The notes under the pieces are model-generated. The model was not told where the DNA came from and did no database searches. It saw nothing but the letters and a program-made list of their open reading frames with translations. Positions 21,561 to 32,334 of a stretch of DNA of 64,000 nt are shown piece after piece. Within the stretch, counting starts at the first letter, position 1; each line of letters begins with the position of its first letter. The translations under genes were made by a program, and so were the position numbers. Origin of the DNA: Celoporthe dispersa (lineage: Eukaryota; Ascomycota; Sordariomycetes; Diaporthales; Cryphonectriaceae); assembly GCA_016584495.1 (NCBI GenBank), contig WAID01000007.1, positions 2,590,001 to 2,654,000 of the forward strand. Direction: 5' to 3'.

Positions 21561-22582
21561 TAAAGAGGAGAGCGGTATGAGTTGATGGCTGTACCAACAC
21601 CACATCATCGTCACGTTTTGGATCGTCTGCATGATGCATTTACACTGGTTGCGCATATCAGCACGATACCCCCCGTCCCACATTGGGATTTGCACTTTTT
21701 ACCGGACTAGCCGCCATCCAGCAGGAGGAGGCCTCAAGTTCCCTGTCCTGGAAAGCAGACCAGCATCGGCGTTTTTCTTTCATGATCATTGGGATTGGAC
21801 ATGTTTGAGCTTCTTGGAAGCATTGTGCGGCTCGCCCACTCCACCGCTGAATACGCATCTATATATACACCGACGGCCACGCTCTCGAGAGCGGCCCGTT
21901 CTTTCTATCTAATGTTTCCTGGACACACACACCCACACCCACAAGTCGCAGCATATCTGCCTCTGGGGCTGCTGTTGTCTATATGTATTCATAGAGCACG
22001 ACCTCTTATTATTTTTGGTCTAATACTCATCACTTCAAAACTACATGGAAGAGGGCCTCTGAAAATGGCATGGACGGATGGATGGGAGAATGGGCAAGCC
22101 GGAGGGGCTGGTTTGGTTAAGACTGCTTGGCTCCATAGAATACAGCCAGCTTACTTAGAGAGTTATCTTGGAATAAGAACCATGGCGGGCCAGTCATCTG
22201 GCATTGCTTGGATATTAAAAAGAAAAAGAAGGTATTGGCCACTGCCGGTGCTTCTCAAGGACTGCTGTTCGCTTGGCTGCTTCGGCTGGCTGAGGGAGTT
22301 AATCATTTCAGATTGTCAAGATATCATCGTCTGTGGCTGGATGGCAGCGAAGAACCAAAATTTGGACCGACCAAGATGTGATGCCGAGCGTTCTAAGACA
22401 CGCAAGATACTCTCTCGTGTGTCTCTAGAGCTCCAAACTGCTCGGCCGCCACTCAACGACCTTCCTGGGCATGGCCTCGAGAGTGATGAACCCCGTGGAC
22501 CAAGGTGGCAAAACTTTATAAAGCAGCGCGGGTATCTAAGCCCCTGCAAGATCCAGTCCCAATGGCCCTAACCCGTCCTTTC
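21561..22582. other. convergent 3' flanks
   Basis: Lies between the coiled-coil gene (+) and the RWD protein gene (-). A 260-codon open frame at 21789-22571 (+) has no domain and a composition unlike its neighbours, so I treat it as chance. Confidence 0.5.
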
Positions 22583-23350
22583 TCACGACGCCGAGACCTT
22601 GAGCTTCTCTATCTCCTCCACAGGCGCGTCATCCTCGGCCTCCTCAGCGTCCTCGCCCTTGGCCAGGCCCCGCTCCCAGAGCTGCCGCCCCGACAGCCTC
22701 GCGGGATCTTTTATGCGGGCCTTCTTCATCTCGGCAGCCCTCTCCTCCTCCTCGCGCAGCCTCTGCTCCTCCATCTCCCGGATGAACCCGTCCCGCCACT
22801 GCAGGAACGTGTCCCGCGTGACGGGGGTCCCGTGGAACTTCTTGTTCTCCTCGCGCTCGGCGGCGAGGAGGATCTCCTCTTGGGCGCGGGCCGCGTCCTC
22901 GCGCCGGCGGAGCACGAGCTGCTCGGCCTCCTCCTTGAGGGTCGTCACGAGGGTGAAGACCATCGCCATGCCCATGTTCTCCTCGATCACGGGGGCGAGG
23001 GAGGCGAGGAGGGCGGTCTTGTCGTCGGCCACGCTGAAGAGGGGGTGCCTCTCGCTGCCGTCGTCGGTGGAGAGGTCCAGGTGGGGGGCCTTGTCTGGGT
23101 AGTCTGCCGGGTAGCGCACCGTGAGGACCATCACGGGCCGGGGGTTCTCTGGATCGTCGTCTTCGATGTCGAGGGTGATGTCTATCCTGAACTCGGTCTC
23201 GCTTATGTCTGTGGAAGGCGTCAGAGTCTGTGGGTGGGGCTTTCATGCGCGAGGTCTGTCGGAGGCATCTCCCTCTGGCGCACCTGTGATTTCTTCAGGA
23301 AAGATGGAGTCGAGCACCTCCCGCTCTTCTATCTGTTCCTCGCGGCCCAT
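22583..23350 (-). CDS. GIR2: RWD-domain protein, Gir2/RWDD1-like
   Basis: Gir2 in yeast binds Gcn1 through its RWD domain and partners the GTPase Rbg2, damping eIF2alpha kinase signalling on ribosomes; that role is inferred here. Exon 1 is 23350-23284 and exon 2 is 23208-22583, with a 75-nt intron and 230 residues. The start MGREEQIEEREVLDSIFPEE is the family's characteristic N-terminus. Across the splice it continues ITDISETEFRID, and the RWD signature follows (LTVRYPADYPDKAPHLDL). The C-terminal half is helical and highly charged: AAEREENKKFHGTPVT, the acidic stretch GEDAEEAEDDAPVEE, and a stop after KLKVSAS. The length matches family members. It shares a 353-bp divergent promoter with PUF6, another ribosome-linked gene. 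Confidence 0.92.
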
Positions 23351-23703
23351 CTTGATCTGCGGTTCAGGCACACGGGTCCTGTCGAGCTGGGTCGGCCAAG
23401 GGGAAGGTGTGCCGTGCGGTAGAGGCCAGGGTGATGTCTCTGAGGGGCTTGGAGGGGTAACTAAGTACTTGAGTGACCTGTAATCGCTGCCAAGTAAGAG
23501 GAGTCGTCGTCAACCTGGGGCAGGGAAGTCGTGGGGCTTATCAGCGATAAGATCCGGACCCCTGTCGAATATTTTCTAGGTCCTGAAATTTTTCCCCCAG
23601 CGCGCGCGCATGTGCGTTCCCGCCCACCCCTCTCTTCCTCCCCTTTCCACGCTCTCTCTACCATCACCTACCCAGCCGACCTTTCCTCAATTGGATGCAG
23701 ACG
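23351..23703. promoter_or_regulatory. divergent promoter between GIR2 and PUF6
   Basis: 353 bp separate the two start codons. The PUF6-proximal part is pyrimidine-rich (about 23620-23690), typical of fungal leaders. No specific operator was identified. Confidence 0.6.
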
Positions 23704-25872
23704 ATGGCGACGAAGAGCGCAAAGATTGGCGAGAAGCGGAAGGCCTCTGCCACCGAAGGCAAGCCCGCCAAGAAGTTCTCAGGCAAGAAGGAAGGCCCCG
23801 AGTCGACGAGAAAGCTGTGGCGGAACGAGGACGCCTCGGAGGACAGCAGCGACGACAGTTCTGTCGACGGAGAGGAGGAGGAGGACGAGGATGTCGCACC
23901 GCCTGCGAAGAAGAAGGCCAAGGCAGCCGCGGAGCACGACAGTTCCAGCGCCCAGCCAGCCAAGAAGTTTGAGAAAGGTGTGTACCAGACACTACGCCCT
24001 CGCGCCGTACACACGTTTCCCGGGAGCGGCAGGAGATACTGACACCCGCCAGGCGAGACCTCGAGAGAATCCCACATAAAGCAGAAGCAGCTGGCCAGAG
24101 AACGAAAAGCCGCCAGGCCCCTCGCCGAGGAGCTGCAGAGGACCAAGAAGATCTGGGAGCGCCTGCGCCGCAAGTCCCACGTCCCCAAGGAGGAGCGCCA
24201 GAAGCTGGTCGACGAGCTGTTCGAGATCATCACCGGCCGCGTCAGGGACTTTGTCCTGAAGCACGATGCGGTGCGCGCCGTGCAGACCGCCCTGAAATAC
24301 GCCAGGCCGGAGCAGCGCAAGATGATCACCAAGGAGCTGCAGGGCACATACGCACAGCTGGCCGAGAGCAAGTATGCCAAGTTCCTGATCGGCAAGATGC
24401 TGGTCCAGAACGACCCCGAGATCCGGGACATGATCATCCCCGAGTTCTACGGCAAGGTCAGAAAGCTCATCAACCACCCCGAGGCCTCGTGGATCCTCGA
24501 CGATATCTACCGCGGCGTCGCGACAAAGGAGCAGAAGGCCGTCATCCTGCGGGAGTGGTACGGGCCGGAGTTCTCGCTCTTCAGGGCGGAGGGAGACGAC
24601 AACACGGCTGAGCTGTCGCAGATCCTGGGGCAGCACCCGGAGAAGAGGGGCCCGATCATCAAGTACCTGATGAGCATGATCGACCAGCTTGTCCAGAAGA
24701 AGATGAACGGCTTCACCATGCTGCACGACGCGATGCTGCAGTGCTTCCTGAACCTGAAGGCGGGCACGGAGGAGCACACCGAGCTCCTGCAGAAGGTCAA
24801 GGACGACGAGACTGGCGACCTGCTCAAGAACCTGGCGTTTACAAAGTCCGGGTCGAGGCTGGCCTGTCTCCTGCTGGCCCACGGGGGCGCAAAAGACAGG
24901 AGGCAGTATCTGAAGCTCTACAAGGAGACCTTCGAGGCCATGTGCGGCGACCAGTACGGACACTTGGTCATCCTTACGGCCTACGACGTGATAGACGACA
25001 CCGTCATGACAGCCAAGGCCATCTTCCCTGAGATACTAGGCAAGAACGAGGAGAAGCAGAACATCATCTTCTGCGCCAACGACATCAACGCGAGGACAAC
25101 CATCCTGTATCCGTTCGAGGGCATGTCGCGGGCGCTGTTCCCGCTGAGCCAGAGCGCGGACCTTGAGATCCTCAAGGAGGTCCATGAGATCCGCAGGACG
25201 ACCAGCAAGAAGGACCCGGAGACACGGCGCAGGGAGCTTGTGGCTGCCATGTCCCCGGCCCTGCTCGAGGCCATCGCCACGTCTGCCCGCGACCTCGTCT
25301 CGACATCCTTCGGCTGCCAGTTCGTGACAGACGTCCTGCTGGACGCGGACGGGGACAAGACCCAGGCCCTGCAGGCAGTAGCGGAGGCGGCCGCAGGCGA
25401 CCCAGCGGCCTCGGAGGACAGCGAGGAGCTGTACACGGGAGAATACCCGCACCCTTCGCAGACAGCCTGGGCGGAGAGGATGTTCAAGACCCTGATCCAG
25501 GGCGGCCGTTTCGACAGGGCGTCCAAGAAGATCAAGGTCGTGGAACCCCCGCTGGACTTTGCAAATATCCTCTACCCCATCATCAAGGACCACATGACGG
25601 CCTGGGCGACCAGCCGCAGCTCCTTCGTCGTGGTGGCCCTCCTGGAGTCGGACAGCTTCTCGCAGAAGGAGAAGATCAAGAAGGTGCTGAAGAAACACAA
25701 GGCAGAGCTGCAGAAGGCCGCCACGGAGCCGGTCAAGAAGGCAGAGGCCGAGCAGGACGGGGAGGAGAAGAAGGGCGGTGCGGGCGGCAAGCAGAAGAAG
25801 GGCGGCGCCTCCAAGAAGGACCGGCGGCCGGTCGGCAACGCAGGTGCCAAACTGCTGCTGGAGAAGCTATGA
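23704..25872 (+). CDS. PUF6: Pumilio-repeat ribosome-biogenesis factor Puf6 (PUM3 type)
   Basis: Nucleolar RNA-binding protein for 60S assembly (yeast Puf6, human PUM3). Exon 1 is 23704-23977 and exon 2 is 24053-25872; the 75-nt intron (donor GTGTGT, acceptor CCGCCAG) joins FEK-GETSRESHIKQKQLARER in frame, for 697 residues. An in-frame ATG nine bases upstream (23695) is possible. Residues 1-100 are basic/acidic low complexity with lysine clusters (KKKAKAA), likely nucleolar localisation. Degenerate PUF repeats follow (for example FEIITGRVRDFVLKHDAVRAVQTALKYA, shown here only as a landmark by its ends FEIITG and ALKYA), and the CPL-type C-terminal half ends in a lysine-rich tail. The frame is intact throughout, in contrast with several other genes of the window. 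Confidence 0.93.
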
Positions 25873-27739
25873 ATCCGAGGCTAGACGGTATAATGGGGCC
25901 TGGGCGAGCTGACCGCATCAGGAAGATTGTTGCGAGAGGTGAAGTCAAGAGCGCGTATGTACATATGTTGTTGCACGAGAAAAGGCCTAATTAGAACGGC
26001 ACCCTGTCCAGCCTATTCATTACCGAGTTTTACCTCGTGGAACGCTCTCAACTAAGATGTCCTCAGGGCTCTCCCAACAACTTGTTGCTGCCTCTCCACA
26101 TGCCTCTCGGGCGTCTTTGCAATCTCTCCGTTTCTACTTGTCGATGTCATGGTTTCGTCCCATGTACCTATTCTGTCCGCGGAGCGTCGCACGAGCACGT
26201 CCACGGGGGCACAGGCGTCCCGGGATTGGATGTTCACGCCTGCAGCGTCTTCGGATCCGAGGAGGGAGGTCTGGGCGGTGGTGCAGGAGTATGCTAGGGC
26301 TGGGTTGGGTTGCAGCTGATGGGACGCTGGCTCGGATCTTGACAGGTGAGATGCTCGCACAGGGGACCGGGGCGCTGGGAGTCTGCAAGAGTTGTACCTT
26401 TTTTTTCTTTCTCTTTCTCTCTTTTTCTTTCTCTCTCTCTTTCTCTGTTAACGCGACAACAGTGTCAGACCTCACCAAGATCCAGTGCAAATAAGACGCT
26501 ATGGACAGGTCATCATCCTTTTCAACTTGTTTTAGAAAGTCCATGAGACGCTACTCTCAAGGGCACTCCCACGAAAGACACTTCTGTCTACCACACCACC
26601 GTCCGTGCCAATTTCCCCCCGTGTCTAGATTGTCTGGAAAAGCTGCAGTTAAACTCTATTGCTCATACAGCCCTCCTCTCTCAAGGGATAGCTTAAGTTC
26701 ATCCGATCCCCGTCTCGGCTGCTCTCCGACTGGCCCGCAAACACGTCACAGTTCCCTCCCCAAACGAGGAAGAGAGCTCAAAGTTCACTCCTGGCACTAC
26801 GATGGTGTTTTCTTTCTTTCTTTTACGGCGATGAGTATACGTTTGTCGGAAGGCGTTGCGAGTGGTCCTCCGAGTCTGACATACGTGTTTGTTTGTGGTT
26901 GAAGGGGAGTGAGTGGTGAGCCTGGAGCGGACTGCTGTTCATCATGGTAGTCGGCTGCTCGGTGTCGGGCTGCTCGAGGATAATTGAGCGGCTTGGCAGT
27001 ATCTTGCGTGAGTTATACCTTTCTCGTTTTTTTTCTCCCCCTTCTTTCTTTTCTCCCAGTATTATCTTTCATGTTCTCTTTCATTTCTTCTTCCTTAACG
27101 CGAACGATGCTCAACTTATGGTGGTTTAGAAACTTGCTGATCCAGGAGGGAATAAGAATTATCGAGAGTGGCCGACCAGGAGCGAGCATATGGGCTCAGC
27201 AGAAGACAGCCAAGGTGGTCATGCTAGAGCTGAAGGGCAGACAGACAAGTCATCTTGGCCCCTCTCCGAAACTACGTGGTCTTGATGTTCAGTTTAGAAA
27301 GCGGTGCTCGCCTTGCCTTTTTTTTTCTTCCTCGCAGTGGACACTTTTAGCTTCATGTAGGAAGTTTTCCAAGCAAAACTCCATCCGATCATTTGACTTT
27401 TCGGGAGGGATAGCACATCGCATCAAGTTGCCATCATTGCCCATGGTGTCGTGTCCTGATCAGATTATCTTCTGTGATGCCTCGTCGAACGCCCCCCTCT
27501 CTCTCTACATCGAAACCCCTCGCCCTTGTCCACCCCATTGTTCTTTGCATTGGCCCTGCGAGACAGGATCTCTTTCAATGAATCACTTGTGCTGTTACTG
27601 TGGCTACTAGAAACCTCGATAGCAGTCTTTCCACTTCACAGCTTCCCTTCCCCCCTGCTTTGCCAAAAAGAAAAGAACCATAGCAGTCTTCATCTCCTTT
27701 GCCCCTCTGGGCGTACGATAACAGAAACCCCGTCAGACC
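25873..27739. other. 1.9-kb intergenic region
   Basis: 3' flank of PUF6 and 5' flank of the membrane protein. T/C-rich tracts lie at 26398-26450 and around 27020-27090 and 27315-27335. ORFs at 26057-26494 and 26984-27610 are mostly translated pyrimidine runs. Nothing convincing was found. Confidence 0.5.
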
Positions 27740-29104
27740 ATGCGCGACGAGACAGCATACGGCCACCGCGACCTCGTGGCTGAGAACTGCCCGACGGGCT
27801 ACCGCTGGTATGAGTGCGCGGACAATGGCTTCGTGGGCTGCTGCTCGGTTGATCCGTGTGGCCTGGGGGGGTTTTGTGCGTTGAAGAATAAACCTGTGGC
27901 CTCGGCACCACCAGCATTGGCGACACCATCGACGCTGGCGAGGACATCGGCTCTGACAACATCATCGACCCTGGCACCGACCGAGACGGCGATCTCCGAG
28001 ACGACATCCTCTCCTCCAAGGACCACAGCTGACGACATCCTCTCGACCTCTCCTATCACCACGACCCCGACCACAACGACGACACCACCAATCTCAGACA
28101 CACCTCAGACCACGCCAATAAGCAGTTCCACAGCCGCCACCCTCACCGTCATCCTCAGTTCCGCCCTACCAGAGCCTCTCAGTACAATTCTGGCTAGCAC
28201 AAGCCCAAGCACCACGCTGACATCCATCCTCTCGACCACCACAACCACCACCACCCACTCCTCATCATACGCATCGCCATCCTCCTCCTACTCCTCCTCC
28301 TCCTCGGCAGTAGGAGTAGTAGTACAAACACCCACCGTCAGTGCCACCACCACCAGCAGCAGCAGCAGCAGCAGCAACACCCCAGCCTTCCCCACCGCCC
28401 TGGTCGCAGTCACCCTGACCGGCTCCGCCATCCTGAGCCTATTCATGGCCCTCGCGCTCTACATGCTATGGCGCAGCGGCAGGATCAGCTTCGTGAGCGA
28501 CGAGGAGGCGACGCGCATGCCAAGAAACCCGGTCGTGGCCAGTCCATATGATGTCCCGCAGCAGCAGGACCAACGGCGCCGGGCAGGATACACCGAGAAG
28601 TGCCCACGGGTGCGGCACCAGCTGGACGTCAACAAGCCCTGCCCTCCCCTCCCATCACAGCCCAGCGGTCGCGCCGTCGCGGACCACCATGCCTGCTCCT
28701 ACCACCCCTTAAGCCACAGATCTAGATCCCCCTCGCCCCGCTCTTCCTCCTCCTCCTCCTCCTCCCGCCAGGCTGATGTCGAGAGCGAGCACCGCCGCAG
28801 CCGCAGGGAGGACGATGACGCGAGCTGCGAGAGTGGAGAGTGGGCAAGCCCTGTGCGGCGCGGCGAGCACGACTTCCATGTGCTGAGTCCTCCGCCGAGG
28901 AGGGCACCGCGGTCAGAGGGTTCGGATGCCCATGGCGACGGGATGGGGCGGCTCAGTGCGAACCCGGGCGTGCGGATCTCGTGCGTGAGCTCGAACCTCG
29001 ACGTGGGGAGGGAGACACGGCATTCCGGGGGCGGTCGGGCAGGAGAGGAAGCAGATGGGGTGAGCCGGGCTGCGCGGTCGTCGTGTTACAGCCAGGGCTT
29101 GTGA
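27740..29104 (+). CDS. Cys-rich, Ser/Thr-rich single-pass membrane protein
   Basis: A 454-residue uninterrupted frame. The N-terminus has a compact cysteine motif (CPTGYRWYECADNGFVGCC then DPCGLGGFC), a pattern seen in many uncharacterised fungal surface proteins. It is followed by about 160 residues of Thr/Ser/Pro-rich sequence suitable for O-mannosylation, then one hydrophobic helix (about residues 217-243, ending MALALYMLWRSG). The remaining 210 residues are a basic, Ser-rich, probably cytosolic tail. The layout resembles cell-wall stress sensors (WSC/Mid2 type), but the cysteine pattern is not a WSC domain and no cleavable signal peptide is visible at this start, so insertion would rely on the internal helix. 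An unannotated upstream exon could supply a signal sequence. Role as a surface sensor is inference. Confidence 0.75.
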   Translation: MRDETAYGHRDLVAENCPTGYRWYECADNGFVGCCSVDPCGLGGFCALKNKPVASAPPALATPSTLARTSALTTSSTLAPTETAISETTSSPPRTTADDILSTSPITTTPTTTTTPPISDTPQTTPISSSTAATLTVILSSALPEPLSTILASTSPSTTLTSILSTTTTTTTHSSSYASPSSSYSSSSSAVGVVVQTPTVSATTTSSSSSSSNTPAFPTALVAVTLTGSAILSLFMALALYMLWRSGRISFVSDEEATRMPRNPVVASPYDVPQQQDQRRRAGYTEKCPRVRHQLDVNKPCPPLPSQPSGRAVADHHACSYHPLSHRSRSPSPRSSSSSSSSRQADVESEHRRSRREDDDASCESGEWASPVRRGEHDFHVLSPPPRRAPRSEGSDAHGDGMGRLSANPGVRISCVSSNLDVGRETRHSGGGRAGEEADGVSRAARSSCYSQGL

Positions 29105-29992
29105 GACGGCTTCGACTTGTTCGTCTGCCATGCTGCCACGGCCGCGGGTTTCTATGAGGGCCCTCTGAAGCGATATGTCGGGGTCGGGGGGGGGGGGGCT
29201 GCGATGAGTGTGACCTGGTGGGAGGGACCCGACTGTAATAGGGCGTATGGAAAAGGAAATGGTGCCTCGTATTGGGTCTGGTCGCGATCATTAACAACCC
29301 AGAGAGTCGGCGTTTGGGCCGGGGTCTCAAGCAAGACTACAGAGCACCGCAGTGGCAGCCTGCACGATGGGCAGAAAGATGGGTGTTGGGTGCTGCTATC
29401 AGCAACATGTGCAGAGACGGCCTAGAGGCATGACATGCAATTCCTTTCTATATCTTTGAGATCACTCGAACCCTGCCCGTTATCTTTTTTTTCTTTTTCA
29501 ACTCCTCAATAAACACTTGGGTGGGAGGGGGTATACAGCGCATGAACAGAAGAGCAAGAAGAGAAGTGAAAAAAAGACAAAGAAGAAGAAAAGGCAGACC
29601 TTCGAAAGCAAATTCGTGCACCTCCCAACGCCGGCCCCATGCTTTAGTCTCCGTGACCGTATGAAGGTGAAAAGTAGAACTCGCTTCAGTCTAGCTTCCC
29701 ATTTTTGGTGTCCCCTTACCGTGATGCCGTGACCGTTGCCGTGATGATTTTGTCCGTCCTCTCTATGACCCGTTCTCGTCGTCGTCGTCGTCGTGGTAGC
29801 GGTAACACCTCGTCCCGAGCGAACACCACCCAGCGTCCTTTGTGCAACCAAGCGTTTAGCAGATTCGTGGGGGTAACCCTGTGAGAGCACCTCCGTTGCT
29901 ACAGCAGCGTTCCATTTCCTCCAACAACGCAAGCCAGTGGTCCCCATCGGCCCTGGTGAGAGGCGCGTGCGTGTCGCATCGAGGCGGTCGCC
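29105..29992. other. convergent 3' flanks with simple repeats
   Basis: Lies between the membrane protein (+) and RPB4 (-). Contains a run of 13 G at 29186-29198, an A/G-rich tract near 29545-29595 and a GTC-type repeat near 29777-29794. No gene seen. Confidence 0.5.
29186..29198. repeat. G13 homopolymer
   Basis: A run of 13 G just downstream of the membrane-protein gene. Such runs are prone to consensus length error. Confidence 0.85.
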
Positions 29993-30660
29993 TTAGCCCT
30001 GGAGCTTGGCCATCTGGTCCAGAAGCTCCTGCAGGACGTCGTCGTCAATCTTGTCGGCGATAGACGGGATGAGGGTCTTTGCCTCCTCAGCGCTGTCGCA
30101 GCAGAGCGAGCCTATGCATCGAACGACGAAACTGCGTTAGCGAAAAGAGATTCACGTTCCTTTTATGTTCAAGCCCTTTTTCTTTTCTTTCCCTTTCTCA
30201 ACACCTCTCCACACACACAGAGGCTTCAACCTCCTGCCGTCTACCCCTCCCAGAGCAGACATGATTTACGAAGCCACTTCCAGGGATATGGCGAGCGCAT
30301 ACCGATCTGGGCGCGCTCGAACTTGTTGAGCTGCTTGTGCGAGCTGAGGAGGCGCTCGACGGCCTCGACGTTCTCCTTCTGCTTGAAGCGCGCAAACGCG
30401 TCGAGGTAGTCGATGGTCTTGGACAGGATCTCGGACTCCTGGAAGTTCTTGCGGTCGTTGCGGCGCTTGGCGATCAGCGCGTTGATGACGAGCGACGCCT
30501 CGGACAGGGTGAGGGTGTCCACATTCTCGAACTCGCCCAGCTTGAGCTCGGCGCCGGCCTGCTCGTCGCCGCGGGCCACGGGCTTGGGTCGCGAGGTGGG
30601 CGGGCGTCGGGGCCGCGACTGCTGGCCGTTGCTGATGGTGTTGTTGACCTGCTCTGCCAT
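29993..30660 (-). CDS. RPB4: RNA polymerase II subunit Rpb4
   Basis: Forms the dissociable Rpb4/Rpb7 stalk of RNA polymerase II, linking transcription to mRNA processing and decay. Exon 1 is 30660-30303 and exon 2 is 30111-29993; the 191-nt intron (GTATGC..TGCATAG) joins FERAQIG-SLCCDSAEEAKTL in frame, for 158 residues. The C-terminal HRDC-like domain is clear: LTLSEASLVINALIAKR, then IDYLDAFARFKQKENVEAVE, and the end IDDDVLQELLDQMAKLQG. Residues 1-40 are a polar Arg/Pro-rich extension. The length fits filamentous-fungal Rpb4, which is shorter than the yeast protein because it lacks the long central insert. It is divergent from TRS23. Confidence 0.95.
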
Positions 30661-31368
30661 TTTGACTGGCGTGAGGGGAGCTGAGGGAACAGCAGACTGA
30701 GGCTGGCCGTCTGGCCTGTCGCAAGGGGGGGAGGGGAGAGAGTGTCGAGGTGGGGAGCGCGACAAAAAGGGTGTGAGAGAGGTGGGTGCAATGACCCTTC
30801 TTGCGCGGCGTGTCTTGCAAATGCAGCTACTTCTCACAGACAAGTGGTGCCTATCAATAACTTGTTGTTGTTGACTGCTGCTTGTTCTGCTGCCGTTGCT
30901 CTTGTTGCAAAGCCAGCCTGTGGGTGGCGTTCCGCTGTGGCGTGGAAGGTTGAGGTGATGGCAGAAGTTGAAAGCGAAGCCTAAGCAAGAAGGTACCTCT
31001 AGAGCCTCCATGCTGAAGGACCTTGCACCCGGTGTCCGTGCACTACTCACCCCTGCACAGCCGCCCCTGGTGCAGAATGATCGCCCCCAGTGCGCTTCTG
31101 CCAGTGTCCTTTAGAGGAAGGGTATTATTCAACCTCACTTGTGATCTCAGGGGATGATGCCTCCTCACTCTTCCTCCAGCAATCGCATTCATTCCCTCAT
31201 GCATTCCTTCACACAATGTATTGACCTGATCTCTTCCCTGACCCCAGAGCGACAACAGGCTGATACTGATGAGGCCATCATCCTGTCCAGACTCTTTTCC
31301 TGTTCACAAGTCTCCTCCTGTATAGCAAGCGCTGCCGCCTGGGCTGACAAGGAGCCTCTTCACCCAAC
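30661..31368. promoter_or_regulatory. divergent region between RPB4 and TRS23
   Basis: About 700 bp holding both promoters and the TRS23 5'UTR exon, which ends at the split start codon. A minus-strand ORF at 30241-31050 is RPB4 exon 1 read through its 5' flank. No defined binding site was recognised. Confidence 0.55.
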
Positions 31369-31952
31369 ATGTAAGACCATCTGATTCAATACACAGCTTG
31401 CTGATCAGTGCTAACTAAAGCAACCCATAGGGCCATCTTTGCTCTCATGATCATCAACAAGGCAGGGGGCCTAATATACAACCGCACATTCCAGGAGGGC
31501 GGCCTCAACCAGCTCAGCTCAAATGACTATCTGGTGATAGCAGGCACATTTCATGGGTAAATGAAGAACCCTCACACCCGACTCACCTATCTATGCTCAC
31601 ATTGAGAGAAACCAGTGTCCATGCCATCACAACACGTCTCAACCCTGTCAAGCAACCTCACATAATAACAGCACCCGGCGCCATCCCCAACAGGCCCGAG
31701 CCACCTTCTGGCCTGGAGGTCATGGAGACAGAGAACTTCCGCCTGCAGTGCTTCAACACCATGACGGGCACTAAGTTTCTGTTGTTTACGGATACCACAC
31801 AGGCCAACGTGGACGTCACTACGCGCAAGATCTACGAGCTGTACTCGGACTATGTCATGAAGAACCCATTCTACCAGCTGGAGATGCCTGTTCGGTGTGA
31901 GATGTTCGACCGGAAGCTGAGCTCCTATATACGCGAGATCAACAATAGGTGA
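31369..31952 (+). CDS. TRS23: TRAPP complex subunit Trs23 (TRAPPC4), start codon split by an intron
   Basis: Core subunit of the TRAPP tethering complex and Rab1/Ypt1 exchange factor at the ER-Golgi interface. Coding pieces are 31369-31370 (AT), 31431-31556 and 31616-31952, giving 154 residues. Intron 1 (60 nt) has donor GTAAGA, a perfect branch site CTAACTAA and acceptor CCATAG; joining yields ATG GCC ATC TTT, the family's MAIFALMIINKAGGLIYN start. An in-frame TGA lies 24 nt upstream in the spliced frame, so no longer start exists. Intron 2 (59 nt) joins AGTFHG-VHAITTRLNP. The longin-like fold then shows METENFRLQCFNTMTGTKF and the conserved YELYSDYVMKNPFYQLEMPV region. The only alternative start would be the internal Met at residue 6. 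Confidence 0.93.
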
Positions 31953-32334
31953 TTGATCTACCGGAGGCCGGGGACAGCAGAGGCCGCAGAGTGAAGGCCC
32001 CAAGGAGGTGGGAGGCGGAAGGGAGTAGTGGCTGGTAGGCGTTCCGGTGTTTTTGACATACAATTTCCGCGTTGCCCACAGCACTTCAGCAAGGCCAGAA
32101 TAGAGAGAGAGAGAGAGAGAGAGTAGCACTGGAAGCCATCGTTCCTCGTTTGGTGTCTAGTATGGTACAGCTCGTGACGCCTCGTGATTCGAGAATCTAA
32201 ACCTCAAACCTGTGGATACCAAAACACCCCTTCCCATAATAACCCATGCATTTAGCCTCAGGGAGGTCTCTGTCTCTCGCGCGCGCGGCCCACGCCCTGC
32301 CGGCAGAACAGACTCTCAAGGTGGTCTTGGCAGA
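31953..32334. other. convergent 3' flanks
   Basis: 382 bp between the stops of TRS23 and RPN10, with a GA microsatellite at 32103-32123. No gene. Confidence 0.6.
32103..32123. repeat. GA microsatellite
   Basis: About ten GA units in the TRS23 3' flank. Confidence 0.9.

Noticed and set aside
19560..21695. several long minus-strand ORFs
   Set aside because: Antisense shadows of the coiled-coil coding region (Leu/Arg-rich translations of Glu/Lys codons).
21789..22571. 260-codon plus-strand open frame
   Set aside because: No domain, composition unlike neighbouring genes, and located between two convergent stop codons. Most likely chance.
26984..27610. 208-codon ORF with a hydrophobic start
   Set aside because: The apparent membrane segment is a translated T/C-rich tract. 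No further support.
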